Positions 1-5,894 of a stretch of 5,894 nucleotides of DNA are shown here, piece by piece; position 1 is the stretch's first letter; each line of letters opens with the position of its first letter. The stretch is from assembly GCA_003450555.1 (NCBI GenBank), contig DMFQ01000448.1, positions 4,273-10,166 of the forward strand. The letters run 5' to 3'. The position numbers were made by a program, and so were the translations under genes. The notes beneath the pieces are model-generated. The model was not told the origin of the DNA. It saw only the letters and a program-made list of their open reading frames with translations, and searched no databases. Source of the stretch: Ktedonobacter sp. GTDB lineage: Bacteria > Chloroflexota > Ktedonobacteria > Ktedonobacterales > Ktedonobacteraceae.

Positions 1-608
1 AGGATAATAACCAGGTTATGACGCTGGGCAAATGCAACAGCCTCTTCAAAAAAACGCCGGTCAGCGCCGGCCGCGGTCGGATTATTTGGGTAGTTCAGCC
101 AGAGAAGACGGGACTTCGCGAGTATCTCCTGTGGTATTTTGTCCAGTTCAGGGAGATAGCCATTCTGCTCCAGGAGTGGCAGCATATATGGTTCTGCCCC
201 AACGCTCGTGCTTGCTGTGATATAGACGGGATAATACGGATCTGGAATTAATGAAACATCCCCGGTATTGAGTACAGCTGCTCCAAGGTAGGCCAGCCCT
301 TCTTTTGAGCCTAGGAGCGGTAAAATATTGTGTTCCGGTGTCAGGCGCACCGCAAAGCGCCGTTCAAACCAGGCTGCGATTGCCTCGTGGAGCGCACGCA
401 TGCCAAAATACTCTGGATAACGCGTGTTCTCTGGATCCTGCAGCGATGAACACATGCGGTCAATTACCGCTTGCGGTGCAGGCAAGTCGGGATCGCCCAT
501 AGAGAGACTGATAACATCAACACCGGCTGCCCTGCGTTCAGCGATCCTCTTCTTTGCATCAGCAAAGTGATACGGTGGTAAATTTTGAATTAAGCGCGAT
601 AATCGCAC
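1..608 (-). CDS. PLP-dependent class I/II aminotransferase, LL-diaminopimelate-aminotransferase-like (N-terminal half, cut by left edge)
   Basis: The first 202 codons of a fold-type I aminotransferase are present; the rest lies beyond the left edge. Such enzymes move an amino group between an amino acid and a 2-oxo acid in the cytoplasm, using PLP. Visible family motifs are SLSMGDPDLPAP (34-45), RYPEYFGM (63-70), LLGSKEGLAYL (98-108, the PLP-phosphate-binding turn), IPDPYYPVY (121-129) and LNYPNNPT (171-178), where N176 matches the Asn that contacts the PLP ring. The Schiff-base lysine and the C-terminal substrate Arg are outside the window, so activity cannot be confirmed. The pattern resembles proteins annotated as LL-diaminopimelate aminotransferase or AlaC-type alanine aminotransferase in Chloroflexota and Firmicutes; the substrate is not decided here. 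The usual Gly after NNPT is Ala (A179). The GTG start is chosen for its strong Shine-Dalgarno sequence and because homologues begin close to this point. It lies 26 bp after the polA stop, so co-transcription is likely. Confidence 0.88.
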   Translation of the reverse strand, partial: MRLSRLIQNLPPYHFADAKKRIAERRAAGVDVISLSMGDPDLPAPQAVIDRMCSSLQDPENTRYPEYFGMRALHEAIAAWFERRFAVRLTPEHNILPLLGSKEGLAYLGAAVLNTGDVSLIPDPYYPVYITASTSVGAEPYMLPLLEQNGYLPELDKIPQEILAKSRLLWLNYPNNPTAAGADRRFFEEAVAFAQRHNLVII

Positions 609-616
609 AAATGTTG

Positions 617-624
617 CTCCTTCT
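617..624 (-). promoter_or_regulatory. Shine-Dalgarno sequence fixing the GTG start of the aminotransferase
   Basis: On the minus strand AGAAGGAG lies 8 nt before the GTG at 606-608. The same frame stays open upstream without a stop but has no ATG, GTG or TTG codon between this site and the GTG, so this site decides the start. It lies wholly within the 26-bp gap after the polA stop codon, which suggests independent ribosome loading on a shared transcript. Confidence 0.75.
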
Positions 625-634
625 AGTATTCCAA

Positions 635-3600
635 TTATTCCATTGGTTCCGCCTCGTACCAGTTCCTTCCCACTTTCATCTCAACCTTAATCGGTACATC
701 GAGAGCGGCTACCCCTTCCATCATCGTTTTTATCAGTCGCTTGACCCGCTCAAGCTCCTCGACAGCTACCTCGAAGACCAGTTCATCATGCACTTGTATA
801 ATCATCCTCGTCTTCAGCTTTTTCTCATCGAGTGCGTGCTGGATGCGAATCATCGCTATTTTGATGAGATCAGCGTTGCCTCCCTGAATAGGCATATTGA
901 TAGCTTCACGTTCGAGTGCCTGCCGCTCATTAAAGGGCAGCGTCTGCATTTCAGGGAAGAAGCGCTTGCGTCCAAAAAGAGTGTTGACATAACCCTGGAT
1001 GCGTGCCTGGTTGAGCGTACTATCCACGTAGCTCTTGATGTTCGGGAAAGTCTCGTGGTAGCGTTTGATGAAGTCAGTCGCCTCGCTATTGCTCATCCCA
1101 GTAATTTGAGCCAGGCCAAAGGCCGATTGCCCATAAAGGACCGCGTAGACCACCGTCTTTGCCAGCCTGCGTTGATCTTTCGTCACCGTTTCGGCAGGGA
1201 TATTGAAGAGAGAGGCTGCCGTGATCGTATGAATATCCTCATCTTTACTAAATGCCTCGACCAGACGTGGTTCATGCGTAATATGTGCCAGGATGCGTAA
1301 CTCAAACTGTGAGTAGTCAGCGGTGAGCAGGACAAAACTCGGATCAGCGATAAAAGCACGGCGAATCTGCCGTCCTACCTCTGTGCGTACAGGAATATTC
1401 TGCAGATTCGGGTTACTCGATGAAAGACGTCCGCTGGAAGCCACTGTCTGATTGAAGGATGTATGCACTCGGCCCGTTACAGGTTCCATCAATGCCAGTA
1501 AGCCGTCAACATAGGTTGATTTGAGTTTAGTTAACTGGCGATACTCTAGCAAGTGATCAACCATCGGGTGTTTCCCCCGCAGACCCTCTATCACATCTAC
1601 ACTGACGGAAAAGCCCGTCTTTGTCTTCTTGCCCGAAGGCAGTTTCAGCTCTGAGAAAAGAATTTCGCCAAGCTGCTTCGTTGAGTTGATATTGAAATGA
1701 TGGCCAACAGTATCATAAATCTCATGTTCAAGCACGCTAATCTGCTTAGTGAGTGTTCTCTCTAATTCAGCCAGAAACGCTGCATCAAGAGCCACTCCAT
1801 ACATTTCCATCTTGAGCAAGACAGGCAACAGCGGCATTTCAATATTATTGAAGAGGCTTAATAAACTGTGGCGGCGTAATTCATTTTTTATTGGCTCGAC
1901 CAGCCGCAGAGTCATATCGGCGTCGGCCCCCGCGTAATCCGCGGCGAGCCGTATCGGCACTTGTGCCATACTGATCATTTTGCTGCCGGTGCCAATCAGT
2001 TGTGAAATGGGTGTCATCACGATGCCCAGGCGCTGAAAAGCCTGGTCTTTGAGTCCCAACCCTCGCCTACCGGGATCGGTTAAATAGGCCCCTACCATCG
2101 TGTCAAAGACCAGTCCGCGCAGCGTGATACCATTGCGCGCCAGGATCAACATATCGTACTTGGCATTATGCAAATATTTCTGTAATGTTGAGTCTTCAAG
2201 GACCCGGCGTAGCTTTTCCAGGACATATGCCTTTGGTAATTGTGTGCCCGGTGCCTGGTCCTCGATGGTCTGCGTGTGTCCAACCGGGATATAGTAAGCC
2301 TCTCCGGCAGCCATGCTGCACGAAATCCCAACCAGGTCTGCATGCCACGGGTCATCGGATGTCGTCTCAGTATCCAACGCGAAGGCCCCCGCGTCATACA
2401 TGCTTTTGATGAGCACCTGCAATGAATCTTCGCTATCCACAACCATCGTACTGGTCGCTTTCGCTGCAGTTTCGTCAGCAATATGGATAGGTGTCCCTTG
2501 AGGTTCACCAGGGGTACCTCCCAGGCTGGGCAGGCGCAGTTTTCGCACCACTTCCTGCGTTGGCTCATCCAATCCAAACAGATTTAATTGTTCAGGATCA
2601 TTCGATGTCGTTGATCCACCGACACCGTCCTTGCCCTTCTCTTTTCCCGTGTTAGCATTGTCTACCTCCACTTTGACAGGAGCATTGGCTTGTATTACTT
2701 CAGTATTGGCTGTAGGAGGCGAAGGAGGGGTCAGGATAGGGACAATGCCGACAGGAGGGGCCAACAATAAGTCTTCTTCCTGCGCTGGGATTGGCTCAGC
2801 TTTCTCTCGTACGACTTCCTTGTAGCCTCTTTCTTTCTCGTAGCCATCGGAAACATCGTTATCCTCTCCCGCTGAGGGGACGCCCAGTTGGTGAAAGAGC
2901 GACAGCACTTTCTCCACCATTGTACGGAATTCCAGTTCGCGGAAAATTGCCAGCACCTTGTCCCGGTTCATATGTTCGGGTCGGCAGGACTCTAGATCGA
3001 GTTGTACTGGCACATCCAGCACGATAGTGGCAAGAAATTTACACTGCCTGGCCTGTTCGCTATACTCGCGCAGCAATTTCTGCTCTTTCGGTTTTAACTC
3101 ATCTATATGCGCGAAGATATCCTCCAGGCTTCCATAGTCAGCAATGAGTTTGCCAGCCGTTTTCTCGCCGATCCCCGGCACTCCCGGAATATTATCCGAT
3201 TTGTCTCCAACCAGCCCTTTGAAGTCGGGCAACTTCTCGGGTTCAAATCCGTAACGAGCCTTTACTCCCTCTTCGTCATACTCGGTGATCTCGGAAATGC
3301 CTCGTTTGGCTACCTTGACCATGACGTGGTTGTTGACAAGTTGCAGCGTATCCATATCGCCTGTATAGATAATTGTTTCAACACCCTGTTGGTTTGCCTG
3401 CACTGAGAGCGTTCCCAGCACATCGTCTGCCTCGAAGCCATCTTTTTCATAGATTGGGATGCCAAATGCCTCAACAACTTCATGTATACGCTTAAATTGT
3501 GGCCTCATATTATCGGGCAACGTTGGTCTATGAGCTTTGTACTCGGTAAATTGCTCATGCCGGAAGGTCGGTGAAGGCCGATCAAATGTCATAGCTATAT

Positions 3601-3832
3601 AATCTGGTTTCTCCTCTAGTAAAGCCTTCATGAGCATAGAAGTGAAACCAAAAGTAGCATTGACATGCTCACCCTTACTATTCGTCAATGTCTCAGGGAC
3701 AGCATGAAAGGCCCGGTGAATGATGGCATGTCCATCAATCAACACCAATTTCTTGCGTTTCGTATTGATTGTATCTGCATGAACTGCTGGGAGTGCTTCT
3801 GGCTCCTGGTCATTCACTTGATTTGTTGTCAT
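635..3832 (-). CDS. polA: DNA polymerase I with 5' nuclease, 3'-5' exonuclease and polymerase domains
   Basis: Family A polymerase for gap filling, Okazaki-fragment maturation and repair. The 5' nuclease (about 27-310) has LIDGHAIIHR (31-40), FEADDVLGT (133-141), TGDMD (157-161) and VGDKSDNIPGVPGIGEKTA (208-226), giving the acidic residues D33, D84, E134, D136, D137, D159, D161, D210 and D213. A Pro/Glu/Gly-rich linker (about 315-460) follows and holds QLNLF (415-419). The 3'-5' exonuclease (about 462-650) keeps all catalytic residues: D487 and E489 (DTET), D560 (NAKYD) and Y633/D637. The polymerase domain has motif A with D839 (DYSQFELR), the O-helix with R888, K892, Y896 and Y900, Q983 in PIQGGNAD, and motif C QVHDELVFE (1013-1021, H1015/D1016). 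At 1065 residues it is about 137 longer than E. coli Pol I (928), mostly because of the linker plus a charged N-terminal tail of about 26 residues. The ATG has AAAGGA 8 nt upstream. Tyr896 replaces the E. coli Phe762. Confidence 0.98.
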   Translation of the reverse strand: MTTNQVNDQEPEALPAVHADTINTKRKKLVLIDGHAIIHRAFHAVPETLTNSKGEHVNATFGFTSMLMKALLEEKPDYIAMTFDRPSPTFRHEQFTEYKAHRPTLPDNMRPQFKRIHEVVEAFGIPIYEKDGFEADDVLGTLSVQANQQGVETIIYTGDMDTLQLVNNHVMVKVAKRGISEITEYDEEGVKARYGFEPEKLPDFKGLVGDKSDNIPGVPGIGEKTAGKLIADYGSLEDIFAHIDELKPKEQKLLREYSEQARQCKFLATIVLDVPVQLDLESCRPEHMNRDKVLAIFRELEFRTMVEKVLSLFHQLGVPSAGEDNDVSDGYEKERGYKEVVREKAEPIPAQEEDLLLAPPVGIVPILTPPSPPTANTEVIQANAPVKVEVDNANTGKEKGKDGVGGSTTSNDPEQLNLFGLDEPTQEVVRKLRLPSLGGTPGEPQGTPIHIADETAAKATSTMVVDSEDSLQVLIKSMYDAGAFALDTETTSDDPWHADLVGISCSMAAGEAYYIPVGHTQTIEDQAPGTQLPKAYVLEKLRRVLEDSTLQKYLHNAKYDMLILARNGITLRGLVFDTMVGAYLTDPGRRGLGLKDQAFQRLGIVMTPISQLIGTGSKMISMAQVPIRLAADYAGADADMTLRLVEPIKNELRRHSLLSLFNNIEMPLLPVLLKMEMYGVALDAAFLAELERTLTKQISVLEHEIYDTVGHHFNINSTKQLGEILFSELKLPSGKKTKTGFSVSVDVIEGLRGKHPMVDHLLEYRQLTKLKSTYVDGLLALMEPVTGRVHTSFNQTVASSGRLSSSNPNLQNIPVRTEVGRQIRRAFIADPSFVLLTADYSQFELRILAHITHEPRLVEAFSKDEDIHTITAASLFNIPAETVTKDQRRLAKTVVYAVLYGQSAFGLAQITGMSNSEATDFIKRYHETFPNIKSYVDSTLNQARIQGYVNTLFGRKRFFPEMQTLPFNERQALEREAINMPIQGGNADLIKIAMIRIQHALDEKKLKTRMIIQVHDELVFEVAVEELERVKRLIKTMMEGVAALDVPIKVEMKVGRNWYEAEPME
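2453..2890 (-). other. Disordered interdomain linker of Pol I (about residues 315-460) with candidate clamp-binding peptide
   Basis: This part of polA encodes about 146 residues between the end of the 5' nuclease and the start of the 3'-5' exonuclease, where E. coli Pol I has almost nothing. It begins with an acidic and lysine-rich stretch (about 321-355), continues with a Pro-rich stretch (LTPPSPP at 367-373) and a Lys/Gly/Asn-rich stretch (391-412), and ends in a Pro/Gly-rich segment (435-450). It holds no recognisable fold. QLNLFG at 415-420 is the only motif-like element. The boundaries are judged from where the family motifs stop and restart. Confidence 0.7.
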
Positions 3833-3929
3833 AACATCATTCCTTTAAGTCTGATCCGGCTTTGGAGGCATATCTGCTCTGGTAAGATTCATCTCCGCCC
3901 AGTCTCTCCTGTTCTGTTGTTGTCTCTTC

Positions 3930-5276
3930 CTACGCCAATACCCGGTAGCTCCCTTTTAAACCACCTTCCCAGACACAGAGGCTGGCACTAGAAGGCCCCT
4001 CTGCACTGGAGTTTATCATAGCAAAAGCGAATTGTGTTACATCACGCAGTGGTACGTTTTCCCAATCTGGGTGACGAAACCATTCAACTAAAGCATCATT
4101 AACTTCTCCAGGAGCTGGCATTGCCAAACGTGTCGACCAACTTGCTGTGTTCAGGTAGCTTTGTGCCCCATTGTTGACAAGATCAATGCGGACCATATGC
4201 GTATGACCAGCGATGGCATAGCGCAGCGTCGGATCACGCTTGAGCACAGCATGCATACCCGCTGCCACTCTCTCTCCCATTTGGTATGTTGTCGGGGTAC
4301 AGATCGTTGCTACAGCCTCAACAAACGGCAATTTTAGAGCCTCTCGTAACATGTCGAACTCAATCATCGTCGCCGCCATTACCTGCTGGTTATCCAGGTT
4401 TCCAGGCTCGACCCAATCTGGCTTACGATCCGCCATTTCTTGTTGAAAAGCAGCAAAATCGAGCATCGTCTGTTCAAACAGCCTGGCGGGAACGCGTTCT
4501 TCGCCTGAAGCAAGAGCAGCCAGGGCCTTTCTCGGCTCAGAAAACAGTTCCATTGTCAACTTTGCTGTTTCCGCGATAATATCGGGGTCGAGCAGACAAA
4601 GTAGCGCTATCTGCCGCATACTATTCATTGATGGTTCAAAACGATCAAAGTAGGCGTAATTTATGCTGACAGGATGGACAGCGTGTTGGAAATAATGAGA
4701 GCCAACAGGTAAAATAATGGTACTCGGATTGAGATCAAGATGGTGTCCCTCGTTGTCCCAGAGTTCCTGCATAGTATGGTTCCAGAAATCATAGTGATTG
4801 CCGTGCTCGATATACACATCAGGTAGCGGCCGATAGAAGCGCGTCGGGCAAAATGATACCTTCTCACTTACGTGCTCGCCACAAATAGCTATAGTAATAT
4901 GCTCTTGTACCTGCTTAAACCACAGTTCAATATCATGGTTGCCTACCAGAAGGGTCATATGTCGTCCTGGCGTCTCAATAAAGCGGCGTAGAGCCGCAAA
5001 GAAAGGGGTATGAGCGGTGATGATCTTATTCAGCTTTTCCAGGTTTGTTGAGATATCACTTTTCCCTCCGGTGTCGTATGGCGCTGTCGTCAGAAAATCA
5101 AAGCAATCTCCATTGATGACAAGCTCAACTTCATCAGCATGTCCTAGAGGCCCTGCACTACATGCCGCTGTCAGCAGCCCTTCAAAGGCCGCTTGCTGCG
5201 TATCACCAAAGGTATCAAGAATACTATGGCCATCAGCAATGTGAAAATCGCTCATAATTAACGTAATATTGGACAT
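3930..5276 (-). CDS. Calcineurin-like metallophosphoesterase, substrate unknown
   Basis: A dinuclear-metal phosphoesterase of 448 residues with all five signature blocks: D10-x-H12 (SDFHIADGH), G56-D57-x-x-D60 (NGDCFD), G112-N113-H114-D115, H158 in IEHGN and G357-H358-T359-H360. These ligate two divalent metals and activate water to hydrolyse a phosphoester. GNHD rather than GNRD argues against a standard LpxH. The block YLNTASWSTR (374-383) after GHTH resembles the YxNTGTWT segment common in this superfamily. Between blocks 4 and 5 lies a long, mainly helical insert (about 185-330) that may shape the substrate pocket or make a dimer. No signal peptide or membrane segment is seen, so it is probably cytoplasmic. 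The ATG has AGAAAGGA 5 nt upstream; Met8 is a weaker alternative start because it leaves almost no first beta-strand before the DxH motif. It lies 97 bp upstream of polA on the same strand without a visible terminator between them. It could act on nucleotides, lipids or proteins; the sequence does not say. Confidence 0.9.
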   Translation of the reverse strand: MSNITLIMSDFHIADGHSILDTFGDTQQAAFEGLLTAACSAGPLGHADEVELVINGDCFDFLTTAPYDTGGKSDISTNLEKLNKIITAHTPFFAALRRFIETPGRHMTLLVGNHDIELWFKQVQEHITIAICGEHVSEKVSFCPTRFYRPLPDVYIEHGNHYDFWNHTMQELWDNEGHHLDLNPSTIILPVGSHYFQHAVHPVSINYAYFDRFEPSMNSMRQIALLCLLDPDIIAETAKLTMELFSEPRKALAALASGEERVPARLFEQTMLDFAAFQQEMADRKPDWVEPGNLDNQQVMAATMIEFDMLREALKLPFVEAVATICTPTTYQMGERVAAGMHAVLKRDPTLRYAIAGHTHMVRIDLVNNGAQSYLNTASWSTRLAMPAPGEVNDALVEWFRHPDWENVPLRDVTQFAFAMINSSAEGPSSASLCVWEGGLKGSYRVLA

Positions 5277-5374
5277 AGGTATCCTTTCTGATTCCTATTC
5301 TGATACTAAGCTACCAAATCAGTAATAAAAGTACGTGTCTTGAGGTTTATCTGCTAAATTGTGCCACTTTCACG

Positions 5375-5403
5375 TTTATTGCATTTTAGTATGTTTCAGT
5401 CAA
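5375..5403 (-). promoter_or_regulatory. Candidate sigma-70-type promoter for the phosphoesterase-polA-aminotransferase unit
   Basis: On the minus strand TTGACT (5398-5403, 5 of 6 to consensus) is followed after 17 bp by AATAAA (5375-5380, 4 of 6). Transcription would begin near 5368 and give a leader of about 90 nt before the ATG at 5276. The -10 match is weak and the surrounding sequence is A+T-rich, so chance matches are expected. Confidence 0.35.
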
Positions 5404-5486
5404 GATGTATAGTCTAGTTTACTACCAGGCAGGGTTGTGACTTTTTTTCCGTTTTGTCGTCTTATGACTACTGAGAATTTGCATGT

Positions 5487-5516
5487 TTGAAAAAGCGAAC
5501 AAACTGACGTTATAAC
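5487..5516 (+). promoter_or_regulatory. Candidate sigma-70-type promoter for the helix-turn-helix gene
   Basis: TTGAAA (5487-5492, 5 of 6) and TATAAC (5511-5516, 5 of 6) are 18 bp apart. The -10 hexamer lies inside the palindrome GTTATAAC. Transcription would begin near 5523, leaving a leader of about 130 nt before the ATG at 5655. This is the best promoter match on the plus strand of the gap. Confidence 0.45.
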
Positions 5517-5585
5517 TATATAAGTGTAGCACGTCATAAGTAATGCTGAAATACCTTATGGCTGTTGTTCTCAGATTAAAAAGAA

Positions 5586-5632
5586 TGAGCATTTATTATT
5601 TGTAGCTACGTTTTCGCATAAACAGATGCTCA
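5586..5632 (+). repeat. Inverted repeat in the leader of the helix-turn-helix gene
   Basis: TGAGCAT (5586-5592) pairs with ATGCTCA (5626-5632) across a 33-nt loop that itself contains the palindrome GTAGCTAC (5602-5609). It ends 12 nt before the Shine-Dalgarno sequence AAGGTGA (5644-5650). It could be a leader hairpin or an operator, but a 7-bp inverted repeat is expected by chance in a gap of this size. Confidence 0.25.
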
Positions 5633-5654
5633 GTAGCAAGGTAAAGGTGATTAT

Positions 5655-5894
5655 ATGGCTCGACGTAATACCATTTTAAATGGCATAGGAGATACTGCTA
5701 TGGTAGAGGAAATGGATGAACTATTGACCGTGAGCGAAGTCGCGCGTCGCTTGCGCGTAGATGATACCACCGTCAGAAGATGGATCAAAAGCGGCGTATT
5801 AGAAGCTATCACGTTGCCCCATAAAGGAAAACGGCAGGCCTATCGCGTCAAGAAGTCCACCATCGATAAGCTGCTGAAAACTTCGCACCTCCCG
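5655..5894 (+). CDS. Helix-turn-helix DNA-binding protein of the excisionase/MerR-like (BldC-type) family (3' end cut)
   Basis: Eighty codons are visible and the frame is still open at the right edge. Residues 23-74 form a winged helix-turn-helix of the HTH_17/excisionase type: LLTVSEVARRLRV (23-35) as the first helix and turn, DDTTVRRWIKSGVL (36-49) as the recognition helix, a basic wing around 55-66 (PHKGKRQAYRVK), and STIDKLL (68-74) as the closing helix. Proteins of this kind bind DNA as small regulators, as phage or plasmid excisionases, or as the N-terminal domain of larger proteins; what follows here is not visible. The ATG at 5655 has AAGGTGA 4 nt upstream. A second in-frame ATG at 5700 has AGGAG 8 nt upstream and would drop 15 residues that precede the fold, so either start is possible. 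It is transcribed away from the phosphoesterase, which raises the option that it controls the shared gap. Confidence 0.85.
   Translation, partial: MARRNTILNGIGDTAMVEEMDELLTVSEVARRLRVDDTTVRRWIKSGVLEAITLPHKGKRQAYRVKKSTIDKLLKTSHLP
5687..5702 (+). promoter_or_regulatory. Second Shine-Dalgarno and in-frame ATG inside the helix-turn-helix gene
   Basis: AGGAG at 5687-5691 is followed after 8 nt by ATG at 5700-5702, in frame with the ATG at 5655. The spacing is near ideal. Translation from here would give a protein starting VEEMDELLTV right after the Met, close to the usual start of this domain. Confidence 0.5.

Larger units (their letters stand above)
5277..5654. other. A+T-rich divergent intergenic region (378 bp)
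   Basis: This gap separates the minus-strand phosphoesterase from the plus-strand helix-turn-helix gene. It has no convincing small gene and no tRNA-like or terminator-like structure; the T-run at 5441-5447 lacks a stem before it. It holds one candidate promoter in each direction, a perfect 8-bp palindrome GTTATAAC (5509-5516), an inverted pair CTTATGAC (5461-5468) and GTCATAAG (5532-5539) with a partial third copy CTTATGGC (5555-5562), and a 7-bp inverted repeat just before the helix-turn-helix gene. Confidence 0.6.

Noticed and set aside
18..502. Short plus-strand open frames near the left edge
   Set aside because: They are antisense to the aminotransferase, whose motifs are clear on the minus strand.
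554..1300. Open frame of 248 codons on the plus strand
   Set aside because: It lies almost wholly antisense to the strongly conserved polymerase domain of polA, its protein shows no recognisable domain, and no suitable ribosome site precedes it. Codon bias of polA explains the openness.
2146..2577. Open frame of 143 codons on the minus strand in another frame of polA
   Set aside because: It overlaps the linker and exonuclease coding sequence in a different frame; Trp-, Arg- and Cys-rich composition is typical of out-of-frame translation.
3107..3406. Open frame of 99 codons on the plus strand
   Set aside because: Antisense to the 5' nuclease domain of polA, with no family resemblance; treated as a shadow.
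3829..3840. Three-codon mini-ORF (ATG ATG TTA TGA) whose stop overlaps the polA ATG, suggesting translational coupling
   Set aside because: The AAAGGA Shine-Dalgarno sequence abuts the first ATG and is only 3 nt from the second, too close for initiation, while it is 8 nt from the polA ATG. Probably accidental.
3833..3929. Possible separate promoter or terminator between the phosphoesterase gene and polA
   Set aside because: No hairpin with a T-run and no -35/-10 pair of useful quality was found on the minus strand; the only clear element is the polA Shine-Dalgarno sequence.
5286..5304. Direct repeat TTCTGAT with a 12-bp period next to the phosphoesterase ribosome site
   Set aside because: Only two 7-bp copies in A+T-rich sequence; expected by chance and without an associated function.
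5441..5447. Run of seven T that might mark a rho-independent terminator
   Set aside because: No G+C-rich stem precedes it on the plus strand, and no gene ends toward it on either strand.

Overview
This looks like a bacterial chromosomal segment of moderate G+C (about half by eye). It holds three genes on the minus strand and one divergent gene cut by the right edge. There is no rRNA, tRNA, CRISPR array, insertion sequence or phage structural gene. The protein features suggest a Chloroflexota-like bacterium, possibly Ktedonobacteria: a long Pol I with intact proofreading residues and a tyrosine in the O-helix, an aminotransferase of the GDPD/GSKEG type, and a BldC/excisionase-type helix-turn-helix protein. 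This placement is inference; no marker gene fixes it.

Layout, right to left along the minus strand. A metallophosphoesterase of 448 residues (3930-5276) comes first. After a 97-bp gap with no visible terminator comes polA (635-3832), encoding a 1065-residue DNA polymerase I. A class I/II PLP-dependent aminotransferase then starts at a GTG 26 bp after the polA stop and runs off the left edge (1-608). All three have good Shine-Dalgarno sequences and could be one transcription unit, read from a promoter between the phosphoesterase and the divergent gene. On the plus strand, a small helix-turn-helix DNA-binding protein begins at 5655 and runs off the right edge. The 378 bp between the divergent genes is A+T-rich and carries candidate promoters in both directions and some short inverted repeats.

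How the genes may work together. Pol I is a complete three-activity repair and Okazaki-fragment polymerase. The aminotransferase is probably metabolic (amino acid or diaminopimelate type) and probably shares only transcription with polA. The phosphoesterase has a complete metal-binding motif set but no assignable substrate. The most interesting details lie inside Pol I: a natural Tyr at the position of E. coli Phe762, and a roughly 150-residue disordered linker carrying a candidate sliding-clamp-binding peptide (QLNLF). I see no convincing new multi-gene system; most of the window is ordinary housekeeping sequence.
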